Positions 32,881-44,068 of a DNA stretch of 64,000 nucleotides are shown here, piece after piece. Under the pieces are notes generated by a model, which did not search any database, was not told the origin of the DNA, and saw only the letters and a program-made list of their open reading frames with translations. The translations under genes were made by a program, and so were the position numbers. Within the stretch, counting starts at the first letter, position 1; every line of letters begins with the position of its first letter. Origin of the DNA: Garcia nutans (taxonomy: Eukaryota; Streptophyta; Magnoliopsida; Malpighiales; Euphorbiaceae); the NCBI GenBank assembly GCA_947685225.1, contig CANTUV010000053.1, forward strand, positions 5,193,501-5,257,500, given 5' to 3'.

Positions 32881-33948
32881 TCGTGTTTCACTCAATATAT
32901 GAAATCACTCACGGTTCAGCTCACACCTCTCAAGCTGATATCTTTTACGTTCTTAGGTGAATCGCACTTTATGAAACAACTCAAATAGCCTTCCGTGTGT
33001 AGTATCCCAAAATCTGAGATTTCGTGAGAAAAAAAATTCAGTTACGTCTAACCCACCTAGATTCGACCCTTAGCACCTAAATAACAAGGAAAACGAAAAA
33101 ATTTTCTTGAAGTGATTTTATACTCTTTTTTTTTTTTGCTCCCTCTCACTATCTCTTTTGAAGGGCAGCCCTAGTTCACACCACACGCAATTTTTTTTTT
33201 CCAATCAGGTAACAAGAACAAGATCAATTTAGAGGACTTCCTTTTGAAACTCGAAATTGGAACAGAATAAATAATCAAGACTTCCTTTAGACCAATTCAG
33301 CTTTCCTTTTGAAACTTGTTTGAAACACTTTCGTGGAAATTCGAAACAGATTCAGAATGATTAACAAGAATAAGATTCAGATTTAGAACACTTTCGAATC
33401 AACAAATTTCGAATCAACAATCAAGAACACAATTTCGAAATTGAACAAAGCAACCTAAATTCCCAATTCGAAAATCCACAATAGAACAAATCCAATTCGG
33501 AATAGATAGAACAAACCAATTAGGAACAAATCAACCAACCCAATTTCAGAATAAGAAAAACGATTTGGACTAAAAAGGCAAACTGAATTCGAAATTGAAA
33601 TAAGACTCTAAACACAAAACGAAAACTAAATTAGAACCCTAACGGAATTTTTTTTTTGAATTTTCAACTTTGAAAGAAAAACGAAAACGATTCAAGGATC
33701 AATAACAAAGAAACAAAACGAAACTAACAAGAGAAGAAACGAAAACGAAAGTAACCCACAATGGAAACAATAACGCAAATAGCAGGTGAAGAAAATGAAA
33801 ATGAAAATAGCCCATAAAGAAAAACAATTCAGAGGAACAAGGAAAACAAGAGAACGAATTGAACAATTGAAACAAAGCAACAAAAACGCAAATAACAAAA
33901 GAAGAAACGAAAACAAATTAGAAGGGATAAAACCTGATCTAGAGCGTA

Positions 33949-33961
33949 GGCTCTGATACCA
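33949..33961 (-). other. Primer-binding site of element B (initiator tRNA-Met)
   Basis: Minus-strand TGGTATCAGAGCC lies two bases from the LTR border, identical to that of element A. Confidence 0.93.
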
Positions 33962-33963
33962 AA

Positions 33964-34605
33964 TGATACGGAACCTCCAAGAATAAGCCTGAGAACCCCT
34001 TGATTTCGAACCCCCACAGCATTAACTTGAAAACCCCTAGTCGAATTCGGTACAACCCCCAAGGATTAGGTTAGATTTCAGATTATCTTGAATTGATCAA
34101 AGATCCAAGATTTCGAAACAAGTCAGTTCCTAAATCCTAGATTCGAAACACTCCACAAGAAAGTTGATCAAACTACTTGAATGTTTCTGAAGCAAGTATT
34201 CAAGCAAGAACACAAAGATAAAAGCAATTCGGCTTTAGGTTAATAAATTCGTCCAAACTTCAAAACTTTCCAAACTTACAACCCTAAATGAGATATAAAT
34301 AACTAAACCCTAATTAGGGTTATTAAGTAGCGTTTGGCTTTCTAATCAAATTTTAAGAAATAATAAAGTAATCAAAGTCCTAATTTAATACCAAACAAAC
34401 AGGGCCCTTACTTTTTAAATGAGCATAACTAGTGGGCCTTAATACATATTAAAATAACAAGTTCAGCTAATTATTTAACTATAAATAAGCCCAACTAGTG
34501 ACTTGAGCCAAATATGCTCCAATTTGCATCCTTGATCAGCCATATCGTGCACCTTCAGCTCCTCTTCAACAAAATGTTGCATGTAGCCTTGTGACGTCTC
34601 TATCA
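33964..34605 (-). mobile_element. 5' LTR of element B
   Basis: Same length as the 3' copy, with the palindrome AACCCTAATTAGGGTT at about 34307-34322 and both ends TGAT/ATCA intact. Confidence 0.93.
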
Positions 34606-34699
34606 TAATGTCTTTTTGAAACAAGTTTGGTCCAAAAATTAAATAGTTTAGATTCGGTTTGAGTCAGAGTGGGTCAAAGTCAACATGAGCTAGAGCTCA

Positions 34700-35070
34700 T
34701 GTCGATTTAGAGTGTCCAAATTGACATGAGGATTTGGAGTATCCATTTCACCTATGTTGAAGAACCTAAAGAGAATGAAGAGGGGCCATTCTTCTTCCTC
34801 TCCTTTCAGTCAAGCGCCTTTAATCCTCTCAACAGTGCTTTTTAAGGCTCCACGCTACCCCTGAATAAGTAAGGCCTCCTTAGCTTGGGCTAAGATGGGG
34901 ATAACAGTATGAAGGAGAAGCCCCTTAGCTCTGCCAGTCACTGGATAGGGGTTAGCTCTGTAAATGTGTAGAGTCAAGAGTAGTGTGGTATAGCTCATGT
35001 CGACTTGGACACCCTAAATCGACATGAATCCATCCTTATCGATTTGGACACTCCAAATCAACATGAATCC
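34700..35070. repeat. Box array in U3 of LTR F
   Basis: Five or more alternating boxes such as CATGTCGATTTAGAGTGTCC, CTAAATCGACATGA and CCAAATCAACATGA. The wording differs from LTR E but the organisation is the same. Confidence 0.7.
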
Positions 35071-35147
35071 TAATTCAGAAAATATCTAGCAAATATGAGA
35101 ATCCTAATTGTGATTGGCTTTGGAACCATTAACCCTATTTGCCACAT

Positions 35148-35155
35148 TATAAATA
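35148..35155 (+). promoter_or_regulatory. TATA box of LTR F
   Basis: TATAAATA before GAAGGTAGCC, in the same relative position as in LTRs C and E. Confidence 0.55.
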
Positions 35156-35564
35156 GAAGGTAGCCAGAATTGTTAAGAGGCAGCAATGATTAGTTATCAG
35201 AAGTGGATTTTGTAAACATAAAACAAATAGAGAGACAAAGAGGAATTGGAAAAAGAGTCGGTAGCTAAATTTATAACAAAAATCATAAGTAATCTTTAGA
35301 TCACTTCAGCCAGCGAAGATTATAGCTGATCCAGACAATAGCATCATGAGGTTTGGTTCAATATACTAAATTTGGGTGGAGCCAACGAACACAGGTTTGA
35401 ATTCTTAAAGTTTAATATGTTTTTAATATTATAAGGTTTTCATTCCATAATATAATCAAGCAGAAGTTAATTATAATTGATAGTTTATAATTTAAAATTC
35501 ATCCAGTAGGTAATAGACTGAGTTTAATGTGGTTCGGTTCTTAATTATATTAGTTGCAGTGCTC

Positions 35565-35865
35565 AAACCCTAATTTTATCTGTAACCCCACTTCATTGAT
35601 TAACATTAGATTGCATATTAATATGTGCTCATACCCGTGCATGTTTTAAGCTTATAAAACCCTAATTTCCAAACCAAAACCCTAATTTCCAAGTTAAAAA
35701 CCTAATTTATAAATTAAAACCCTAAAATCACAATTTTATCCCAAAAACCCTAATTTTACCTTAAAACCCTAGTTTAAGAAAAACCCTAATTTCTATAAAC
35801 ATAAAACCCTAGCTTAGATAGAAACCCTAATTTTCCAGCAAAACCTTAATTTCCAAAACATAAAA
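35565..35865 (+). repeat. Telo-box cluster in LTR F
   Basis: More than ten AAACCCTAATTT-type motifs at irregular spacing, located downstream of the TATA box. Confidence 0.75.
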
Positions 35866-36607
35866 CCATAGGCGCGAACCTCTTCGTTGTACACTATATT
35901 TCCCTAATGGGATAATATTAAGATGCATTCATTTATTTTTCCTATTTTTCCTATTTAATTATTTTTATGTGTCATATTATTTTTTCCTCGCTTTATTCTT
36001 TTCCTTAGATTTATATGTATTTTTAAAGGGAATTGCAAAAGGCATGTTTTCATCTAGTGTGGGTGCCTTATTTATTTAATTTATGTAATTTAATTTATTT
36101 AAAGGTTTTTTGGGACTATTGTAAGGGACACGTTTTCACCTATGGTGGTGTGTCCTATTTTTTATTTTACTTTTTTTGTTGACATTCGACATTATTGTAA
36201 AAGGTATATTTTCATTTTGTACGGGTGCCCTTTTTATTGGTTTGGACTTTCTTGATTTTAATAAATATTTCTTTATTTCTATTGTATGCAGTATGAATAA
36301 TATTATAATACTTTAGAATTTAATAATATTTAGCCTGAAAAGGAGGATGACTCTAATAAACTGGGCATTATGGGGGTGTTGTCTCACCTTCCCCATGCAT
36401 ACCCAACTTTCCGAATCTAATAGGAAGTTGGGGATTCCTTAGGAATCGAGTCATCCACCCATTTTTATTTTTTCAGTCTGTCCGGGTGGCAACTCCATTT
36501 TTTTTGAGTTTAGGCCTGTGTTCTCTAAGGCGCTAAATCTAACAGTGCTGAAGCCGCAAGAAACATTCCACATGGGAGTGGGGGCGAAAATCTCCGCTCA
36601 GAGATTG

Positions 36608-38300
36608 TCGCTTGAATGAACTTTGGTGATATATATATATATATTTAGTCTTGTTACCTTTTGTTTAGTCTTCCTACATGCTACATTATCTTCATGCAAT
36701 ATTGTTGGTTTGTTGCTTTCTATAGGTAATCCACATGTTCTTATAATTGTTCAATTATGCTGCTTAACCATACACATTTACAACTAGCTTCATGAATGGC
36801 TAATAACTTTGAATGATTTGATGATACAAACCAGATATGGCAGCTTTGTGCCATTGAAGAAAAGTAATCTTACATCATCCAAATAGATTTAAAAGGAGTT
36901 CAAAAGCTCTTTTATGAGGCTGAAATACACTTGGTGCGTGCTACACTTCATATGGAGCAGATTTGGTGCAATTCAAGCAATATGGGCTTTGTGGAGCTTG
37001 ATACAGCTTATAGGCCAAAGCTACACAAAGGGAAGCCTAAAGTGAAGATCAAAGTATGGAAATCACGTCCAAACACATGGGCATGCTTTCTTGGGCTTGT
37101 TCAGCAAGTTTTTTGGCATGTTTAGCAAGTTTTTAAGGCTGAACATGGCTGCACATGTTGGGCTTGTTTTTCCAATACATTAGGCCTTTTTTTGGACTTA
37201 ATTAAGGCATGTTTAATATGGGCCCAATGAAGTTACGAATTTCAGTAAGTGGAAGGCATCTTTTTGTCACATGGGATGTGGTCCCCTCATTCCTTAGTTA
37301 GTTAGGATATTATTTTATTTTCCATATCTTTTAGGATTTGATATTATTTAGTCTTTCCAAATCTATTTTGGATTTGTTTTATTAGATTTGGATAGGATTT
37401 AGATTACTTATCTGATTTAGATTCAGATTTACTTTATGTTTTCCTTAGTGGATTAGGATTACTTTATATTTTCCTTAGTGGATTAGGATTACTTTATGTT
37501 TTCCTTATGCAATTAGGAATGTTTTCCATTTTCCTTATGCAATTAGGAATGTTTTCCTTATGCAATTAGGAATTTTGTAACCCTTATTTAAGGGCACTAT
37601 TAGGCGTAATTTGATATACAACAATTAATAAAAACTTTTGAATTCTTCTACAAGTTATTCTTGTGAATTTTCGTGTGAGAGAGATTAGAGTGGATTCTTT
37701 AATTCTTTCTTTGCATCAAGAATTAGGTTTACTTATCAACAAGAGTTGTGGCGTTTTCCTTCTTCTTACCAACTAAATCCTTCAATCATAGTGAGTTCGC
37801 GTCTCTTTATAGGCGTTGGGTTCCTTAGGAGGTGATGATCAAGTTTCAAGGAGTTCTCTACCATTGTTATACATTGGGTTTGCTGCCATCGTTGCTAAGG
37901 GTCCGCGTCATTTGATAAAGTAAAAAAGATGTTTGCTTCAGAAATCACTATGAAATAACAGTATAATCAAATGTAAAGATATAATCTGCTCGTGACCGAG
38001 CTTTTATGAAGATTATAAGGATATCAAACATCATCATATCCTACTAATTTGTACTTTATTCCTTTTAAGAAAATCAAACCCATATCAGATATGCCACGTG
38101 GATAATGTAGAACATATTTCACTCTATTCCAATGTCTTTTAGTTGGTGTAGAACTAAACCTTACAAGTTAACTGTAAAAGCAATATCTGATCTTGTATTG
38201 TTAGCAAGATATAAAATCATCCCTATTGCATTGAGATATGGTGGTTCAGAACAAATAATCTCTTCATTATCTTTCTCATGGTTGAAAAAGATTTTCTTTT
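36608..38300 (-). pseudogene. Copia element G: RT end and RNase H (degenerate)
   Basis: On the minus strand, YLNAIGMILYLANNTRSDIAF at about 38250 is the end of copia RT. A badly decayed RNase H region follows, then, beyond the nested solo LTR, HEASCKCVWL and the HISPKF-like segment at the LTR F border. Many stops and frameshifts are present. The solo LTR at 36822-37910 interrupts it in the segment corresponding to SSNHSEI of related elements. Confidence 0.75.
36822..37910 (+). mobile_element. Solo LTR of family A (copy A3)
   Basis: This plus-orientation LTR starts TGATACAAACC and ends GCGTCA, flanked by TTTGA at 36817-36821 and 37911-37915. It is an inverted copy of the LTR at 21583-22697, slightly shorter because of different repeat numbers. 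The U3 frame carries a stop after GCCATTGAAGAAAAG; the rest remains open to 37125. Confidence 0.93.
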
Positions 38301-38394
38301 GCATAAAGAGAATGAATAATTATTGGAGTGCATAATGGATAAGACTTATCCATATAAAATTATTTCAAGCTTAATATATGATGCTTGATGGACA

Positions 38395-38635
38395 ATAATT
38401 CTATTTTCAGATACTCAAATTAACTTTGAATGATTGGATAAAGTAACAGAGATGTTTACTTCACAAATCATTATGAAATAATGGTATAATCACATGTAAA
38501 GGCATAATTTGTTTGGTTCTGAGCTTTTATGAGGATTATAAGGATATTTAGCATCAGCATATCCTGCCTATTCATAGTTTATTCCTTTTAAGAAAATCAA
38601 ACCCATATCATATATGCCACGTGGATAATGTACAA
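38395..38635 (-). pseudogene. Duplicated RNase H piece of copia G
   Basis: This repeats about 200 bp of 37911-38125 (for example AAATCAAACCCATATCA and ATGCCACGTGGATAATGTA). It reads through the position where the solo LTR sits in the other copy, as GAATGATTGGATAAAG, so it represents the empty site. Homology stops at 38635. Confidence 0.75.
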
Positions 38636-38881
38636 TGTTTTTATTAAATAATTAATTTGAAGGGTAATTAGTAAGTTGGAAGAGAGAAATATTAGATATA
38701 TTCATAATATATACAAGATGTGTACATATTATATACTTGGTGTATACATGAAATATATACTACATATATATAATATATACATATAAGTAAAAATATACCT
38801 AACATATAAAAGATATACATGACATATACATATACAAAAAATATGCATAACATATATGCAAAGTATAAATTATTGTTGGGA

Positions 38882-38916
<35 letters not shown>

Positions 38917-40515
38917 AAGGAACAGAAAAGTCAAATGAAGAGAAAAATATCTAAATATTTAATAATATTCTAATTAATTAATAAATAAACAATTACATTT
39001 TTATGTGGTTAGGAAGAAGGGAAATAAAGAGGTTTCTTTTCTTCTTCTTCTTCTTGTCTTGGATGTGTATCATTGGAGAGGAAGGAGAGTTTTGGTTTTG
39101 TTTTATTTTATATATCAAATTTTACAAGGATTCCAAGAGATTTAAAGAGATTTTGAAGAAAAACAAGGATTCAAGTAAGTACTGGTCTTCTTAAGTTTGT
39201 TTTATGTAATTTTAAGATTATGTTTGAAATAGGGATAGAGTGAAAATGATTGTTAATTGAGAAAGATGATAGCTAGGAAGTGATTAAGATGTGCATATGA
39301 TGATTTGATTATTGATTTGTTGAGATGAACATAGATGATGAATTTAGGGGTATGGGATGGATATGTGCAAATTAGGGTTTTCAAATATGGGTTGTTTTAA
39401 TTATTGTACTGTGATGAATTAATGTTGTTTTAGTATAAATATTATGATTTTATAGTTAGAAATTTGATATGAATAAGTTTTGGCAAGTTAAGGTTTATGG
39501 GTAGATTATGTAAAATTATGGTTTTTATTGATGATGTTTATAATTGTTAAAATGAATTGTTTTAATATTATATTGGTGTGTATGTAATGAATTTATGGTT
39601 GAATGATGGGGATGGATAGGTTGGATGATAGTTTAAAAGAGGTAGAAAGGGTGAATTAGGGTTTTGGTAGATTTTTGAGAAAGAATTGTTGTAAATATTG
39701 TTAATTGATTTAAAATGGCTTAGAATAAAATACTAATGCTATTTTAATAAATATAATATGGTTTAGAAATGAGAAGAGTAGACTTGCTTAGTTGAAGTAA
39801 AGAAGGGAAAATGGTGAAGTTAAACTTGGAGGGTGATTAAGGCTTGGAACTTGGTATAATTGAGGTTAGTACACAATTTAATAAATGTTGTTTTAATAAT
39901 ATTGTTGTTGACATAACACTTTGTGATTGTGTTATGTCACATTGTTATTTGTTTTTAAATAACAAGTGCATGGTTTTAAGAAAAAGTGTGTGAAAAGAAT
40001 GAAATACAATATGTTGAGCCATTGTAGAATAGATATGCAATGGTTGTGTATTTAATGTTTTAAATGTGAAATATGTTAAAAATGAATGGAAAAGATGAGA
40101 AATGAACAATGCGATAAGAAATGAGAAGGAAAATGTGGAAATGATGAAAGAAAGAGGAAATGTGATAAGGTAATGACAATGTGGCAAGATATAATGTTAA
40201 TTTGCATTTGTAACATTTTATAATTACTTGTCCAGCAGTATTGAGATTGATTATGCATTCAGTAATAGACGTGAGCAGAGCTAGGTTATAAGATTGAGAT
40301 TAAAATGGACTCAAGCAGAGCTAGGTTGAAAAACTATTGTTGTAATAACTGGACTTGATAATTGTATAGGGATTATTGGACCTAATGTGTATGTGCTTGT
40401 GGATGTTAATGTGTGTGTAAATGGATTATGAGGAAATAAAGGCTTTGTATTAATATTGTAAAATTTTATTATGAGGAAAAATATTTAGATATGAATGTAT
40501 ATTATTTTAAAATTC
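38636..40515. other. Unclassified AT-rich insert
   Basis: I cannot assign this stretch. It starts TGTTTTTATT directly after the end of the duplicated copia segment. It contains ATAC-rich simple sequence (38690-38860), an AAT microsatellite (38880-38915) and a pair of GAGCAGAGCTAGGTT motifs near 40272 and 40313. It could be a degraded solo LTR, but no matching end or target duplication was found. Confidence 0.4.
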
Positions 40516-40517
40516 AG

Positions 40518-40620
40518 AATTTTTTATAGTTGTAGTTTATGTTAATGATTTAAATATATTGGGAACTTCAGAAGAGATCTTAACTATAGTTGAAATAATT
40601 GCCAATCTCTTATGCTTTTG
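40518..40620 (+). pseudogene. Copia RT fragment, plus strand
   Basis: FFIVVVYVNDLNILGTSEE corresponds to the catalytic YVDD segment of copia RT, with the first Asp of the pair changed to Asn. It lies on the strand opposite to the surrounding copia G pieces, so it comes from an inversion or another element. Confidence 0.65.
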
Positions 40621-41084
40621 GACATTTACTTTATTTTTCCCTAATGGTGGGAAAACCAACTCACTAAAAATCTTGCTTTAGATAATTTATCGTTAAAGGT
40701 ATATAATATCTAATGTAGATAATTAAAATCTATATAGATATCGAGATATTGCTGATAATCTATTTTATTTCTTTAAAAGAATGTAATAAGAACATATACA
40801 TTGTAATAAGAAATTTTATTATCATTAATTCTAAATAAAATATATTATGTCAAATAAACACAAGTTGTAAAGTGAGAAACTTGTTTTGTGCAATAAATCA
40901 AATACAAATTAAAGGTGCAACATAAACACTAACATGTATCCAAGTGGATCTAGGAAGTTTTGATTTCATAAGCATAAGAAAAATAATTAATCATAAAATC
41001 TTAATGATTCAGCTAAACTATATTAAATATGAACATATGCAATAAAATGTTCAATGGTAATATAATCATAAAATATTTTTTAAG
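40621..41084. other. AT-rich stretch without recognisable features
   Basis: No coding or repeat signal could be identified. Short stretches may derive from decayed copia coding sequence. Confidence 0.4.
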
Positions 41085-41640
41085 GAAACTCATATGCATT
41101 ATCCAAATAAATTGTCTTGATATGATAATTAAGAAACATTGACCTTAACTTTATAATTTGAGCAAAGAATTTAGCATGAGCTAACAATAGACAAACATAT
41201 CACCATCGAGTTGAAGTATCAATTAAAACCATAAATTATCTAAATGGTCTATAAGATTAAGGGATAAGGCCACAAATACCCCATGTATTTTTTTTGTAGA
41301 AGTTTAAGGGACTCTAAATATAATTTAGATGGTGAAGGTAATTTTCCTTAAGCACAAGAAGCACAAATGTACTCATCATACAAAAGAAATTTTTTCAGCA
41401 GATGTCCATTTATATTCTTAACAATACATCGCATCTTGTTTATACCTAGATGATCAAGATAATAATGCCAAAATATAAAAGTTTTGGGATCTATGCACTT
41501 TCGGTAAATATAGTGTAATTCAAAAATCTTTATTTTTTATGAAGTACAATCCAATTAAGAAATTTAGAATTTCTTAAATAATAACTTTTGGTTTAAATTT
41601 ATAGAGTTAATACATAAAACTTCAATATCTCTCTTACTTT
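41085..41640 (-). pseudogene. Copia element G: integrase (degenerate)
   Basis: On the minus strand, WHYYLDHLGINKMR starts the zinc-binding region and CASCA follows. Decayed core pieces follow, with YFNSMVICLS corresponding to the D-A-S-T-R-W segment of related copia elements and IKTIYLDNAYEF-like sequence at the second Asp. Frequent stops break it. The preceding FELHYIYRKCIDPKTF part matches the usual run-in to copia integrase. Confidence 0.7.
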
Positions 41641-42697
41641 GTTTTAATAGGATATCCATTGCAACGTATTCTTTAAAACTTAGTAGATATCTTCAGGATC
41701 TACTTGAATACAATGTATCATCGAAATATTATCTTGCTCAAATTCAGAAGGTAGACTCTTCTGGAGTCTTCATTCATATTTGAAGAACTAGATATCATAT
41801 TAACATTAAATTCTATTAATGTTAACAATAACAAATAATTTGTGATCATGAAGAATTATGAGAGACGTACCAATATATATATTTTTAGCACTTTTAATTT
41901 CAAAATTGGTAGAAAAAAATTTTCACCACAACTTTTTTTTTTCAAGATCTCATTCGTGGTCTTAAAAAAATATCACATTCACTTCAAGAATGATGTTAAG
42001 TCAGTTGGGCGAGTTTGATAATTTTTCATCAAAAGCTAAAAATTTTATTTAGGTATATGTAAACAAGAAATTAGTTCAGAATAACTGTGAATCTATGCTC
42101 TCAATATTACTACAGTAGGAGCACATTTGATGCATGAAAGCTTTAATATTCACCAAAAATACTAAAATTAATAATTAATAATAAGATAATCAATTTTCAA
42201 TTTCTTATTTAAATAATCAAAAGAAAAATCATTACTTCAAAGCAATCATGCATGGATGCTTAATTTCTTTTTCATAATATGTCTAAGATTCACAATACTG
42301 AGGTAAATCTTATTATCAAGTATTCATAATAGATAATTTCTTTAAGAAATATCAAGAGTAATAAATTTAAGTTTTATGAGATTTAACAATGTAAATATAC
42401 CAAATTAAAATAAAATCATAAATTAGATAGATTACAGAACTATCAAACAAATAAAAACTAAAAATTATAATTAAAGTTTAAATATCATAACTCTAAAGTT
42501 GTAGATGGTCATATCAAATTATAGTAATTATAAATTTATACAAATATTATTTTTTCATGACATTTAATTCTTTCAACATGGGTACATATTCATACTGTGT
42601 ATAATAATACTTGAAAAATAATAAAAACAACCTTGCTTCATGTGTATATGAATAAACAGTAGCCCTTTAATATATTCATATAAAATAAAATAATAAT
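41641..42697. other. AT-rich remnant upstream of G integrase
   Basis: Probably heavily decayed copia gag/protease on the minus strand, but I see no domain that would prove it. Low-complexity AT sequence dominates. Confidence 0.35.
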
Positions 42698-42702
42698 ACT
42701 AA

Positions 42703-44053
42703 TGTTGGTCCACTTGACAACTAAGAGAGGGTGAATTAGTTGGCTTGAAGATTTAGGACTTAAAAACTTAAATACTAAACAAAAGGATAGGGTTAGAAGA
42801 TTAAACACATAAAATTTATAGTGGTTCGGATTATACCAATCCTACATCTGCTCCTCAATAACAGTCGAGTATTCCACTAAACCTGAGTTTTTACAAGTTA
42901 AACCCTAACTTAGTGTTTTTAAAATATCACACCGAACTTGTACAATGTATGTGTATCCTCACAACCCAAATAAGAGTTTTCCCTTTGGCTCACTTTAAAA
43001 CCAATCTCAACACTTGGTGTTTAATGCTCGTACCTAACACTTAATAGACAATAAATGTGAAAATTTAATACAAGGCACAATTGAGAAATAAAATTGCAAG
43101 AGGTTGGTTAATAAATATTCAAAAGACACTTAAAATGGTGGATGATGGTTTATCTACTTCCATCTTCATTCAAAATTCTTATTTAAGTGGAGTAGAGGAA
43201 GATCAAGCTTTTCACCAACCAAATCTCTTGCATTTAATGCTGTTAGGGAGGATGTGCAGTCACCTACCTTCCTGTGCAGTAGCTCTTCATGTTTTTACGG
43301 TCATCATTGACTTTGGGAGGCCGTGAATATTGAATTTGTGTGTACTAGCTAGTTTTAACGGCTAGTACACGTGGCTTTGACAGGTTAATGCAAAATCCAG
43401 TGTCCCAGACTTTGTGAAACTCAAAGCCTCCCTTGAGCCTGGTGTGGTTGCACTTTAACTAATTTAAAATTTCCCTTTAAATGGTAATGCCACTTGTTAA
43501 TGTGTAATGGGTGGAGAGAGAAAAATGCCATAACTTAAAAAGCATGGTTTCCCCTTTTTTGATTTGCAGTCGGACAGGGGGTCTTGTGTCGAGCTTTAGG
43601 TTGCGCTTTGAGACCTTAAACTTTATTGCTACTTTTCTAATTTTGCTCGCAAGATGTGATGCGGTCATGTGTTCGTTGTGGGAGATTATGCATTATAGCT
43701 TAGCATCCATCCTCTTCATCGCGCCAATGACCACATCCTCTATTATGATGTATTAGATTTTTCCATCTTTAGGTGCAGATGCGCCTTCTAGAGGATGGCT
43801 GCACACATCTTGTTAGCGGTTGTCCTTGAGGTTGGGCTTCTAACTATGAATTATATTGTGTTTCCTTCTCTTTTTCACTTATGTATGGTGTAGTCTCCCA
43901 AGGTCTAAGGATGATCATGAAAAGTGTCCTGTTCTGGAAAAAGCTAAGGCAAATGTTTCTACAACACAAACACTTAAATCCAAGTTAGATACCATTCAAT
44001 TTAAGTGCTAAACATCAAAATAGAGAGTCTTTGTGCTATCTATTTGGCTAATA
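42703..44053 (-). mobile_element. 3' LTR of the Sirevirus-like element
   Basis: On the plus strand it begins TGTTGGTCCACTTGACAAC and ends GGCTAATA, where the expected CA is mutated. About 650 bp at its left end match 58276-58912. The small ORFs at 43081-43326 and 43511-43756 have no family support. Confidence 0.82.
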
Positions 44054-44068
44054 ATCTCACCCTTTTTG
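44054..44068 (-). other. Polypurine tract of the Sirevirus-like element
   Basis: Minus-strand AAAAAGGGTGAGAT sits directly before the LTR border. A second purine run, TTTGTCAAAGAGGGAGAGAG, at about 44319-44338 and ACAAAGGGGGAGT near 44290 could be secondary sites. Confidence 0.6.

Larger units (their letters stand above)
31953..33948 (-). other. Leader of element B
   Basis: Two kilobases lie between PBS and gag. The part near 33050-33170 resembles the leader of element A. The stretch 33180-33950 is A-rich with many CGAAAT and CGAAAAC motifs. An opposite-strand fragment is embedded at 32033-32880. Confidence 0.7.
30515..34605 (-). mobile_element. Element B: complete non-autonomous gag-only Ty3/gypsy element
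   Basis: Two 642-bp LTRs (30515-31156 and 33964-34605) differ at about ten positions by eye. They are flanked by target duplications TAATG at 30510-30514 and 34606-34610. An iMet PBS, a PPT and one gag-derived ORF are present. The 2.8-kb interior has no protease, RT or integrase. The layout matches terminal-repeat retrotransposons carrying only gag. The leader shares sequence with element A, which is a member of the likely helper lineage. Confidence 0.93.
30409..36602 (+). mobile_element. Tat-type solo LTR F with element B nested inside
   Basis: It starts TGTAGACCCTTAAATTTGG and ends CCGCTCAGA (the usual CACA end is mutated), with target duplications GATTG at 30404-30408 and 36603-36607. Without element B and its TSD the LTR is about 2.1 kb, close to LTR E. 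It carries a box array with ATGTCGATTTGGACA and its complement (34700-35070), a TATA box at 35148-35155 and a telo-box cluster. No PBS or internal region follows, so it is a solo LTR. Confidence 0.88.

Noticed and set aside
38692..38934. Hydrophobic tyrosine/isoleucine-rich open frame
   Set aside because: It derives from ATAC-rich simple sequence and an AAT microsatellite.
43081..43756. Two small open frames within the 3' LTR of the Sirevirus-like element
   Set aside because: Not matched by conserved coding in the homologous 5' LTR, and no domain; treated as chance ORFs.
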